A stretch of 64,000 nucleotides of DNA from Chitinophaga solisilvae (GTDB taxonomy: Bacteria > Bacteroidota > Bacteroidia > Chitinophagales > Chitinophagaceae). Of the stretch, positions 25,415 through 35,800 are shown one piece after another; positions within the stretch are counted from its first letter, which is position 1, and each line of letters opens with the position of its first letter. Under the pieces are notes generated by a model. It made no database searches, was not told the DNA's origin, and saw only the letters and a list, made by a program, of their open reading frames with translations. The stretch covers positions 26,021 through 90,020 of the forward strand of contig NZ_JAABOK010000024.1 in assembly GCF_009928525.1 (NCBI RefSeq). Reading direction: 5' to 3'. Position numbers and translations under genes: made by a program.

Positions 25415-26950
25415 TTACAATTTAAACCAGACCAATCTCCAGCTCAGGTCTTTTCCACGTTGTTCTCCTTTTACCACTACATAAGCTTTCCTTTCTGCGT
25501 TATAGTCGCAGGCCTTAAACACCCCTGTATTATGATCTCTTTTCTCCACCTGTTCTCCCAAAAGATAATCAGCTGCAGGCACATCCTTATCGCCGCTCAG
25601 CGTATAGTAAAACGCATCGCAATCGTCTATCGATTTTACTTTACCCAGGTTCTTTCCCTTCTGTGCTTTTTCTATGTTATCCGCATCATCATTCAGAAAG
25701 AGGTAACTGTTAGCGCCGGTATTCAGATAACCGAATGCTTCCAATGGTGATGGTTGTTTATACGCCAGTTCAAAGTAGTTGTATGCATTGTAAAAAGTGG
25801 CCGTTCTGATCATTTCAGCACGCCAGTGGCGTCTGGGTAATCTGTATCTTTTCAGTTCCTCCATACTTTCCGTTGATAACACACTTACTATATAATCCTC
25901 CATAGACACCTGGGAAAAAGAATGGGAAGGTGTGGACCGGCTCTCTAAAAAAGTGAGGTTTTCATATACAACGGTAAATGTACCATCTTCATTGGGGAAA
26001 AGGTTCTGGGGCGCCACGGACTCTTTCCTGCTTAATAACCTGGTGGCAGCTTTTTTGTTGAAAGGATCGATTACGGTGACCGCATATCCTTCTCTGGCGG
26101 TTATTGCCAGCAACATCATTTTTTTAGATGCGGCGTTGTAGCGTGCCAGGGAAGCAACTGCCGGCTTTGTAATAGTGGCCAGCCTGTCTACTGTCAGCAA
26201 GGTATCTCCTGTTACGAGTGTACCCAACAGCAACTCCGTTTCTTTTCCGCCGGAAGCTACCGTATTGTAGCCATAGGCCAGTATTCCCAGTTTATTTTTC
26301 TCCAGCGGGGCAATACCCAGAAATTCCATGTACTTATATTTCTCTTCCGGCGATTTATAAAAAGCATGGCTTAGCTCTTTGTTATCAGGGCCATAGATGG
26401 AAACAACTACCCGCTTGTTTCTGTCTGGCTGAAAACTATTCATAGCCACCACAGCGTACCCATTACCTTCCGGCATTGCCTCAGCAAAAAAGTCCGGTTC
26501 CGGTACATCAGCAAAGGCTACGCCCAGTAATTTGAAATACGAAACCTTCTCCAGCTCGCCGATAGTGGCTTCCTCTTTTAATGCGCCGGTAGCGGCATCA
26601 ATTACCAGCCGTTGTAATACCACCTGATGTTTATCCACAGCGCTGATGAGAACGACCACTTCGCCGTTCATATCATACACGCCTTTCACGCGGAAGCTGC
26701 TGCCTTTACCAAGATGGGGGTGTAATTGTTTAGTAGCCTTCACCATAGATTTCGGGCTGTAGATTCTTACTGTCAGCGCCTTTTTGCTGAGGCCCATATA
26801 AAAGGTGTTACCATTTTTCATCAGTAATACCTTCTGTATACCTACAGATTCATCTTCTCCGAAGACCGGGCTTTGTGAGGCAATTTTCAGTTGTCCGAAG
26901 GAAAGGATACTCAGTAACAGGAGTACCGGTATCAGGGATAAATACTTCAT
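25415..26950 (-). CDS. secreted protein of unknown function
   Basis: 511 aa with signal peptide MKYLSLIPVLLLLSILSFGQ. The rest is a run of short beta strands with polar turns and no recognisable domain (for example NGNTFYMGLSKKALTVRIYSP, VYDMNGEVVVLISAVDKHQVV, GYAVVAMNSFQPDRNKRVVV). The spacing of the strands suggests a beta-propeller, but that is only an impression. No membrane segment follows the signal, and there is no lipobox, so it should be periplasmic or secreted. It is alone on its strand, separated from the M57 gene by a 324-bp promoter gap. Confidence 0.65.
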   Translation of the reverse strand: MKYLSLIPVLLLLSILSFGQLKIASQSPVFGEDESVGIQKVLLMKNGNTFYMGLSKKALTVRIYSPKSMVKATKQLHPHLGKGSSFRVKGVYDMNGEVVVLISAVDKHQVVLQRLVIDAATGALKEEATIGELEKVSYFKLLGVAFADVPEPDFFAEAMPEGNGYAVVAMNSFQPDRNKRVVVSIYGPDNKELSHAFYKSPEEKYKYMEFLGIAPLEKNKLGILAYGYNTVASGGKETELLLGTLVTGDTLLTVDRLATITKPAVASLARYNAASKKMMLLAITAREGYAVTVIDPFNKKAATRLLSRKESVAPQNLFPNEDGTFTVVYENLTFLESRSTPSHSFSQVSMEDYIVSVLSTESMEELKRYRLPRRHWRAEMIRTATFYNAYNYFELAYKQPSPLEAFGYLNTGANSYLFLNDDADNIEKAQKGKNLGKVKSIDDCDAFYYTLSGDKDVPAADYLLGEQVEKRDHNTGVFKACDYNAERKAYVVVKGEQRGKDLSWRLVWFKL

Positions 26951-27233
26951 AGATGAGATATTGAGGTTGCGAACTTACTAATTAATCCGGGTACGCAATT
27001 AATTATTAAAATACAACTTATCATGAATGATGATTACCGTAAAACCCTGATGGGGCCGGGCATTACGGCAATAATTTTATTCCTCACATTACCTCCGGTG
27101 CACTTTCCAGGCTAGCGATAGTGATTCAATTACATATAACAAAAAAACAATTTATTAAATACTAAAATCTAAACTGCAACCAAATTACCGTGACAGGTGT
27201 TAGTTTTAGTTAGTTTTTAATTACTCATTATTT

Positions 27234-27262
27234 TATTTAACCCAATTTATTATTTAACCCAA
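27234..27262 (+). promoter_or_regulatory. 12-bp direct repeat upstream of the metallopeptidase
   Basis: TATTTAACCCAA occurs at 27234-27245 and again at 27251-27262, a period of 17 bp, ending 12 nt before the ATG. It could be an operator or translation-initiation region for the peptidase gene. The rest of the 26951-27233 gap is A/T-rich with no gene visible. Confidence 0.45.
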
Positions 27263-27274
27263 AATCTGTCTAGC

Positions 27275-28042
27275 ATGAAACATTCTAATGGATTCTTCAT
27301 TAGCGCAGTCATCTGTATGACTTCATTAACCCTCCTCTTCTCTTCCTGCTCAAAGAATGAAAAAGAATTACAAGTGCCATCGCCCGCTCCCAATGCAGAA
27401 GAGATGACGAATTATCTGGTAAATCAGGGATTTGACCGGGAGCATATTGTATTTGACAAGGACCGTGTTGTTATTGAAAGTGATATCATTATGTCTCTTT
27501 CAGATCTTAAGCAACGTACAGCCGAGTGGAAGGCTAAGCCTGAAACTGAACACCGGCGGGGTACTTACATCGTAAGCAATACCTATAACACCAACATTAA
27601 ATTCTACCTTGATCCGGCTATACCTCAGGTATGGAGAACGGCTATTCAGGGAGCGGTGAACAACTGGAACGCCGTAAATGGTACACGTCTGGGTATGTCT
27701 ATTGTATCCACACAGGCAGGTGCAAACACCAGGGTTTTCATGGGCTATGAAAACGCCAACTGGATCGCCAGGGCTTATCTGCCAGGATCAGACAGCAGAC
27801 CAGGCGTAACGGTGGAAATTAATTCCAAATATAACAGCATGTCTGCCAGCCAGCAGCTGTTTGCCATCACGCATGAATTTGGTCATACCATCGGTTTCCA
27901 TCACACCAATCAGGCTACCGGTGTATTCATCAACGGAACACCTACCTCTGATCCGAATTCTGTGATGAACTCCACTGTGCTTCCATGGAATGGATTTACA
28001 GCAGGAGATGTTCGTGCGACACAGATTTTGTATCCGCAATAG
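27275..28042 (+). CDS. M57 (HEIGH-type) metallopeptidase lipoprotein
   Basis: 255 aa. Lipobox-like N-terminus LLFSSCSKNEKE. Zinc motif HEFGHTIGFHH at about residues 205-215 (HExxHxxGFxH of metzincins) and a downstream Met in SVMNSTV (Met-turn). The N-terminal part (residues 35-90) is a helical prodomain-like region (EEMTNYLVNQGFDREHIV). This matches the 'dual-action HEIGH' M57 peptidases common in Bacteroidota. It would act at the cell surface or outside. The gene is followed by a strong terminator at 28068. Confidence 0.85.
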   Translation: MKHSNGFFISAVICMTSLTLLFSSCSKNEKELQVPSPAPNAEEMTNYLVNQGFDREHIVFDKDRVVIESDIIMSLSDLKQRTAEWKAKPETEHRRGTYIVSNTYNTNIKFYLDPAIPQVWRTAIQGAVNNWNAVNGTRLGMSIVSTQAGANTRVFMGYENANWIARAYLPGSDSRPGVTVEINSKYNSMSASQQLFAITHEFGHTIGFHHTNQATGVFINGTPTSDPNSVMNSTVLPWNGFTAGDVRATQILYPQ

Positions 28043-28067
28043 TTGGTGGTATAAAAGGTTTTTCAGG

Positions 28068-28103
28068 GCTGGCTGGATGTGGATCCAGCCAGCTTTTTAT
28101 TTT
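28068..28103 (+). terminator. rho-independent terminator
   Basis: Stem GCTGGCTGGAT (28068-28078) / ATCCAGCCAGC (28083-28093) with GTGG loop and TTTTTATTTT tail, 25 nt past the stop. Confidence 0.92.
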
Positions 28104-28150
28104 ATAACAATGACGAATCGGGCATTCTTTATAATGTTTACAGGTTTGCA

Positions 28151-28612
28151 TTAAAGAGCTGTGGCTTCAAGCAAGCGGCCATTACTATATCTTTCCTTAA
28201 AATAAACAGTACCTTTCCGGTCGCGATATAACCAGATACCGTCACGGAGTGGCCGGTAAAATGTCCGATGCTTACTACCGCTCTTACCTCCTAACTTTCG
28301 GATATATATAGTCTCCGTATGCAATAAAGGAGATGCAGCATAGTGGCCTTCTATCCTTATCCCACCGGAATCATTCAGTATCTGAAAATTGAGGTCCCCG
28401 GCTTTATTAATATTAAATGCCTTCATTAATTTACTACTGTCTGAGCTCAGGTTTGTCACGACGGAAGAATCATTTGGGTTAAATAGCTCAATATATTGCT
28501 TATTGACATCTAAGAAAATGGGGTATTTCAGACAGATAGTTTGGCTGTAAGTTTTTGTGACGTATAGACAGGTAGTAATACAGATTATAAGTGCTTTAGT
28601 GAATTGTTTCAT
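28151..28612 (-). CDS. small secreted protein, unknown
   Basis: 153 aa with signal peptide MKQFTKALIICITTCLYVTKTYSQ. The mature part has strands with two basic patches (RKLGGKSGSKHRTFYRPL and YRDRKGTVYFKERYSNGR). No family recognised. Visibly A/T-rich, like the adjacent lipoprotein gene and the RHS toxin tip further on. It may be an immunity protein or accessory orphan of a former RHS tip, but this is only a positional guess. The upstream gene on the same strand ends 21 nt away. Confidence 0.6.
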   Translation of the reverse strand: MKQFTKALIICITTCLYVTKTYSQTICLKYPIFLDVNKQYIELFNPNDSSVVTNLSSDSSKLMKAFNINKAGDLNFQILNDSGGIRIEGHYAASPLLHTETIYIRKLGGKSGSKHRTFYRPLRDGIWLYRDRKGTVYFKERYSNGRLLEATAL

Positions 28613-28633
28613 AATAGCCCTTTAATAACTTTT

Positions 28634-29137
28634 TCAGTAAAATTCAGCCGGTAGTTGACTACAATTCTTCCGTATTATTTCAAGCCAGATTGAATCATAA
28701 GTAAGCTCCTTTGGATTGTCCAGGTATGGAGATAAATCCAGTAACTTTCCGGTTTGCAGATCCAGATTTAATATTCCCATCAATGCACTATCATGGTTAT
28801 GTGTGTGATAAATCCGAATACCCAGTGATGGGTTTATAGAGTCTCCAGGTTCACTAACATGTATTCTATAATCTGACAGGTACAATTTAGCCTCCGGCTG
28901 ATAATTGCTTGTCTGAAACATTAGGTTTAGTGCTTCATCGCAATCCGCGACACTTGACACCTCCGGTTGTTTTTCAGTAGCATTAAGTGTCCTGGAGATA
29001 GTATCAATTCGTTCAGGTACAATAACTATACTATCGGCTTCTGTTTTTTCATACCGCGTTGTTTCATTACATGCCGAAATAGCCAGGTAAAAAAAAATAA
29101 AATAATATTTATTCAATTGAAATTGATTTATTATCAA
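28634..29137 (-). CDS. small lipoprotein, unknown
   Basis: 167 aa from TTG at 29137; another TTG at 29116 would start closer to the lipobox (YLAISACNETTRYEK). No ATG precedes that lipobox, so a TTG start is needed. The mature part contains 'LMFQTSNYQPEAKLYLSDYRIHV' and an acidic tail. No family recognised. A/T-rich. It lies downstream of the RHS operon on the same strand after a 379-bp gap with no coding capacity. Confidence 0.55.
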   Translation of the reverse strand: MIINQFQLNKYYFIFFYLAISACNETTRYEKTEADSIVIVPERIDTISRTLNATEKQPEVSSVADCDEALNLMFQTSNYQPEAKLYLSDYRIHVSEPGDSINPSLGIRIYHTHNHDSALMGILNLDLQTGKLLDLSPYLDNPKELTYDSIWLEIIRKNCSQLPAEFY

Positions 29138-29482
29138 AGATTATTCTTTTAAGTATTTTATCAATGAAGCAATAATTTCAAAACTAATCTTCTCATTTTA
29201 GTATTAACAATACAGCTATTCATAGCCTACAGTTTCTAAACACATATCCACTCCTCTAGTATCTATATTTTGGATGTTATAATCTTACAGAATCCACTAC
29301 TTTCATATATTCTAGACTATTCATATTATATTTGCCCGATAATTAATTATTCATCGTAAAAGGTTGATCCGTCCCAAAATTTGAGATAAAAAGATTAGTT
29401 ACTTCTGAGCGGAGGAAATTGAACTACTGCAGTACAAGAAGTTACTTTAATTTTATTTATGCATATCTCAACCAATTCATAA
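29138..29482. other. A/T-rich gap, no gene seen
   Basis: About 345 bp between the RHS operon terminator and the 28634 lipoprotein gene. Several stops occur in every frame and no protein remnant could be read. A plausible promoter for the lipoprotein gene would lie here, but no clear box was found. Confidence 0.5.
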
Positions 29483-29512
29483 ATACAACAAGGGGTATCC
29501 CCCTTGTTGTAT
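29483..29512 (-). terminator. terminator of the RHS operon
   Basis: Stem ATACAACAAGGGG (29483-29495) / CCCCCTTGTTGTAT (29499-29512), loop TAT, followed on the minus strand by TTTATG. It lies 4 nt after the immunity-gene stop codon, as expected for the end of the operon. Confidence 0.7.
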
Positions 29513-29516
29513 CATT

Positions 29517-29873
29517 TTATTGCAACAAATTATTTCTTCTCTTAAGATTATGTAAATCCTTTGATGTATAATTTTTTAATTCTGCAATCAGTCTCCCATT
29601 TTTTATCCAAAATGTTTCTCCCCAACCTTCAGAATGTAAACCATTCTGATCAAAAAAACTAATTGAATTAGAATTATCAATATCGTAGATATACAACTGA
29701 ATATCTGAATTATTTGTCAGAGATAGTAGAAGATTTCTCAACTGAACAATTGTCGGACTCCATTCAGCATACATAAATATTATACCTCTTTCAATTAAAG
29801 AAACGTTTATGGAATAATCTCCCATAATGGACTTTGGATACTTTGAGCATAACAATTCAAGTTCAGACTTCAT
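29517..29873 (-). CDS. thioredoxin-like immunity protein of the RHS toxin
   Basis: 118 aa. A strand 'GIIFMYAEWSP' followed by a helix (TIVQLRNLLLSLTNNSD), then 'IQLYIYDIDNSN' and 'GWGETFWIKNGRLI' has the order of a thioredoxin fold (the A-E-W-C-G-P-C segment appears as AEWSPT), but both catalytic Cys are absent, so it would bind rather than exchange disulphides. The ATG follows the toxin stop immediately (TAA ATG), as in the first RHS locus. The gene is as A/T-rich as the toxin tip upstream, so tip and immunity appear to have travelled together. Confidence 0.65.
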   Translation of the reverse strand: MKSELELLCSKYPKSIMGDYSINVSLIERGIIFMYAEWSPTIVQLRNLLLSLTNNSDIQLYIYDIDNSNSISFFDQNGLHSEGWGETFWIKNGRLIAELKNYTSKDLHNLKRRNNLLQ

Positions 29874-32800
29874 TTACTTCATTTTATATTGAACAGTTTT
29901 CTGGACAAATTCATCTGCTGTTCCTGGCGCTATCACTTTGGACTTTTCAGAAACTAATTTAGCTTTATCCTTTAAAAGATCTCCTAACTTACCAAAAAAC
30001 GAATTTTCTGGAGCAGAAAATGTAATTGTAGTCCCGGAACGAGACAGTCTTGCTATTTCAGATAACTCTGCCTCGAATAATGGTGAATTATTTATCACGA
30101 TTCGTTCTGCAGACCCACTAGCAAATGTTGAAGACAAAGGCCTTCCATTAGCAAATCTAGAATTTACAGCTATATCTGTAAATCCTGCAACTTCTCCTTC
30201 TCCATAAATATTATATCTCCCTCTACCTCTACTACCTAAATTCCCTGCCCCTCCAGCTGGTAAAGCCGCATTTTCAGGGCCTATTGCAGCATTATACTTT
30301 GCAGCTGCAATATTAGCCATATCAGCAATAGACCTTGAGCCATTCTTTCTACTTGCAAAATCCTCAAATGAACTATAAGTTGTTCTAACATCAAAGTCCT
30401 TCCATTCTTGCGGCTGATTAGGATCTAAACCGCCGTGTCTATCAATCGGTTCCCTGTAGGTATCATGTATTGTATATAATTGGCGTTGATTTACTCTCGT
30501 CTCATAGACTGGAACTGGTGCATCATTATATATTCCATGGCCACTGCGATATCCGACAACTACGCGATCTACGATATCCTTTTTACCAAGATACTTAATA
30601 ACTGTAGATCCATCTTTCCCCTTTAAGTTAGTAAAATGGTATTCCTCCGCTCCATCTAGATCTATTGCTTGTATTGGAGTATTTCCAGCAAAAGAATATG
30701 GTGTATAGTGTGGGTATTGTTTGGTCAAAGGGTCAACCGTTAAAAATCTGCTCACCCTCGGATCATACACCCTCATTCCATAATCCTGCTGATTCCCATC
30801 ACCCTTCACTTCATTATCATTCTCCTTCCCATTAAACCCATATCTATATCTATCCGTCCCTAAACTCCATGCCTTCGTAGACAATTGCATTCCAAACGGA
30901 GCATAGTCTGTCATGGAGGTGATGGTCTTCGTATCCGAGATGGTTCCCATCACATTTCCCAGGTGATTGGTTAACTCATAGGATAACAGATTGCTCTGCC
31001 CCCATAGTTGTACCGCAGTATTAGTACTAAGCGACATATTCGGCGACCACATACCTACGCGTGAACTACCATACAGGTGTTGTTCCTTCCAGTAAACGGT
31101 ACTACCGCTCCCGTTATCACTATATACTGCCAGCGGGTTACCCTGCGGATCTCGGATATACCAGGTTTTAGTTATGATTGTAGTTGTGGCTCCTTTATTC
31201 TTATACTCCTTATAAACGCGGTTACCAGATGGGTCATATTTATAAACTAAAGAACTCCCTCCGTCAAACAGAATACTTTGGATTTTACCGTAAACATTCC
31301 AGTTGACAGTGATTTTGGCCGACTTATCCTTGATAAGATTACCTATCTCATCATAAATATAGTTATCCGCTTCCATTCCGTCAATGTCATTCTTATATAT
31401 GTTAGGATCCACCATATCTGTGATATGGCGTAATCTGTTGGACTGCAGATTACCTGCCCCATCCCGTGGGTAATGATAGGTCATATCATCCATCGGCAAG
31501 CTCGTATCACGGGTACCATTTCTGAAGTAAGACAGGATATTACCATTATCATCGTACCTGATATCTTCCTGAAAATCCTGCACCACTTGTGCCAGCCCCC
31601 AATTCGTAGTACCGGCAGTCAGCTCGTGCTGCCGCATACGCACCAGACGGTTCAATTGATCGTATCTATAGCTGTACCCGACCGGTGCACCGCTCTTGAA
31701 TTTACTGAGGGCTACAGTACTATGACTGATATTCCCATTAAACAATTGCCATCCCGTAATATCGTTGACAGCCGGAGTATACTTCAGACTAAAATTTGTA
31801 GCTGCAGGATCAATTGGCTTATAGTCACCATCAAAGTAATTCAGGCTATACGCCATTATATCAGGAGCAAAACTACTTCCGCTGATACCATCCTTACCCA
31901 TATCAGTATTAGGATTCAGATGAGATCCATTGATTCCTTTTAACCAACCTTGTAATGTGTAGGCATAATCAATTCCCTGCACCCCCACACCTATGTCTGT
32001 ACGTGCCAGTGGTCCGTGGAGATAATACTGATAGGTGGCTGCAGGTTTACCCTGGTTGATCTTCCATCCATCTCCTTTATGTGAAACACCATTGGTAGCT
32101 AATTTCAGCTTGTTCTCTGCATCGTATTCATAGTTATAGAAGAATTGATCCGGTTTGCCATACTGGTAACGGACTGCATTTACTTTACCACTCGCCAGAT
32201 CATAATTATACTCCAGCTTCTTCATCTCACTCAGGCCAAATACTTTTTGCCAAAGGGTTTTAACATTACCAACTGCATCATAACTATAATAGGTTGTCTG
32301 TTCTTCCGTTCCTTTCGTTTCTTCATAAACACTTGCAGATACACGTTTCCATAGGTTTTCCTGTTCAGCAGACAACCTGGGCATATCATAATAGGTACGC
32401 GTAATCATACCGTCGGTACCTGAATTCAGGAACGTGCTCACTTCGTTATCTTTCAGGAAAGCAGGAGCAGCAGGAATATTTCCAGCCGTTTTTTCTCCCA
32501 CTGCAGTAATACGACTCAGGTCATCATAAGTGGTAAAGCTATGCTTACCCTGTGAGGATTGCTTCTGGTTACGCGATGCTACCAGACGGCCTTTGGCATC
32601 ATACCAGAAAAAGCTCATTCCTCCATCAGCGGTATGCTGCTGTACCGCCTGTCCCAGTGAGTTATAGGCATAATCCGCGCTCAACCGGTGTTTCGGATAA
32701 ATAGGATTCTGCTGCACCTCCACTGTACTTCCCGGCATGGTAGTCACAGAACCTGGAGTTGGCGTATTGAAACGCCCCCATACCAGTATATCCTTCATCA

Positions 32801-35800
32801 GACCTGTGCTATATGCGGATGCCATTCCCATACACATTTCCTTCGCATTAGCAGCAATTTCTGCGGTGGTTAATGCCCGGTTATAAACGCGCAGTTGTTT
32901 TATCTGAGACAAATCCTTTGTGAAAGTAGCATTGGTAGTTCCGGCTGTGATTTCCCAACCGCAGCCTCCGAAAGCAGGATTATTAACCGGCGTAAAGCTG
33001 CGCCCATTAATAAATACAGAAAACGGTTTGGTATCATCTGACAAATCCGTTCCCTGGAACACCACATGTGTAAACGGATTCAGCGGCTGTATGGAACTTA
33101 CATTCAGACTGAACAGATTGGATCCAACAATTTCCACAGTAGTCTGGGAAGGATAGGTTAGTTTATAGATCGCAACATCCAGGAAGTTCCCTTTCTGGCA
33201 TAGATAGAAATAAACTTTATTATTCCCTCCGGGTGTAATCACCTGCGCACCACTGCCGTTCTCACTATACATCCACATTTCCACAGCTTTATTAGCGCCG
33301 GTAGTACCCGTTGCCAGCGCTTCCAGCGCTGCTGCTTCATCTGTATTACTCAACGGACCATTAAAACTGCAACTACTGAGATCTGCATTACGGGCACGGG
33401 TTATATTATCCAGCCTCCACTGATCCTGGATAATATCAACTCCTTCCGGCGGAACAGTGCGTAACAGCAAGCCTCCCTGGTCGTAATAGTATAAAGTGTA
33501 ATGATAATTCTGCTGCGAGGTATGCAGATCTACTTTAGGCTTAGCCTTACCACAGATACTTACATACTGGTTACGGAAATCTCTCTTTACAGAATCTATA
33601 TATTCACCATACATTCTCCGTCCACTCTCTACCGCAGCATCAATAAGATCATACATACATTGATACGGGTTTGCCTGTACCACATCATAAACAGGCTGGT
33701 TACACAGTACTTCATTAGGTGACGACTGCAATTTCACCCGGTACTTGTCATAGTCTGAAAACGCCAGTGTAAAGCCCCATCGCTGATTCATGAAATTGCG
33801 GTACACTTCCTGATAGTTTGCATGACCGGTATTAACTGTTCCTCCGAATGCCGTTTTCAGGGCGGTTTCCGCATCCGTAAATGCCTGTTTTGCTATACAG
33901 CCGGTAGCGTTACCATCCAGGAATACAGGCAATTTCAGGGATCTGTCCAGCAGGTAACGGCAATTAGCACAGCCTTTTTCAAGCGCTGCCAGGTCGGCAG
34001 CGGAGATATTCATCGCGCCGCCGTACTTAGATTTCAGGTAATTAAAGAAGGTCATGCCTGGTTGCGTGCTGGCCTGTTCCTGCTTTAAAGCAGCCAACCG
34101 GTTACAGATGGCAGCATTGGTATTGCTGATTATTACAGCCACTGACTGATTCTTTACCTGGTAGGGTGTTAAAACATCCTGCAGCCAGGGGTTATAGTCC
34201 ATGCTGAAAGGAATAGAGTAGCTTTTAAGAACCGCCTCATAATCGCGGTAAGGAGCTGTTGCCACTTTATCCGGACGAACTGAGGAAGAACCAAAGATAT
34301 GGGCAGAATCACCACCGGCCATACACACTTCAATCAGTTTATTCCTCATATCGGCCTGCTGCTGGGGAGTTAATCCCGTCAGCCGCGCAATCAGCTTATC
34401 TGCATTGGCCATACAGGACGGATACAGCTGATTTCGCAGCGCGACTTCTGCTTCCCGGATTAAACTGCTGGTATTCTCATTTGCTTTTTCTGTGTAATCA
34501 ATTTTACTAAGACGGGATTTTTTTGACGCATATACCGTTGGACAGGTAGCTCCGCCATGGCAGGAAATTAAAACGACTTCCAGATCAGCTTGCGGGTCAA
34601 CATAGGTATAAGAGGTCCTGTTGGTTGATGACAGGTTGAAACTTCCTCCGACATTACCGATGTTCCCGGGCATCCTAAAGGTTACGTTCAGGGTTACATA
34701 AATCCCATCAGCAAGGTCAACACCATCTCTGATGGTTGCAACCCATCTCATACGCGCTCCCTCCATTTCATCACTCATAATAAAGAAATCATCTACACTG
34801 ACATTATTACAGGTACGAACATTCGGTTCCGGTTTTCCCGGAGGCATGCCTACAGGGCATTTCCCCTTGCATGGCCCTAAATCCTGTAATTTCCGGTATA
34901 ATCTTTCCTTCAACTGCACATACTTCTGCAGGTACATCATCCATTCCCTATCGGGCACACGGCATGCAGCTACGGGAGTACACTGATTCCAGCGGATAGC
35001 CGAACTCAAATTTTGATTCTGGTTCGTATTACCTGTGGAATCTGCACAGTACAACAGGAAATCTACCACCCCGGATAAATTCTTCACTACATCCTGCTTG
35101 CCGAAAATGTTTTTGGAATAATTATCCAGATCCGCCTTAAATTCCGCAGCATAGTTCGCCCCAGGTGCTCCAGGTGCGAAAAACTTATCTGCAGCCATTA
35201 ACCAGGCGCCATCGGTATAGCTATACTGCAGCCCAGGTTTCAACGACGGAATATCAGCGGCGGTATTATATATTTTTTCCAATCTGTCATCCCAGGTTTT
35301 ATACGTGCTGATGGAATTACAATATTCCAGTCCGCAATACTCCGGATGTGCCATCAAAAATGCATTTGACCATTCCTTCTTCCAGTATTTCACTAATATC
35401 GCCAAGGTACAGGACTGGCTGTTGGTCATAATTTTAGTGCCATCCTCCATGGTGATCTCTTCTTCAATAGCATCCGGCCCCCTGAATACTTTTGTCCAGT
35501 TGTTGCTGATGACATTTATTTCGGGTTCCAGCGGCTGGCCTTCAGGTGTAAACAGGGCATACTGACCACCGGGGGTAATATCTTCCAGCAATTGTTTTTT
35601 CAACCGGTCGCAGGGCGATTGCAAACAGCTGGCCCGAACTGCCTGGCAGTTGGCATACAAGGCATCGTACAACTCTGCTGCCCAGGTATTCAATACAGTT
35701 TCTTGTCCTGTAATATTCGCACCACCCTCTATTACCCTTTGCCTCAAAGCAGCAACAAAGTCTGTTTTAGCACCCAATGCCGATTTACAGGATACACACT

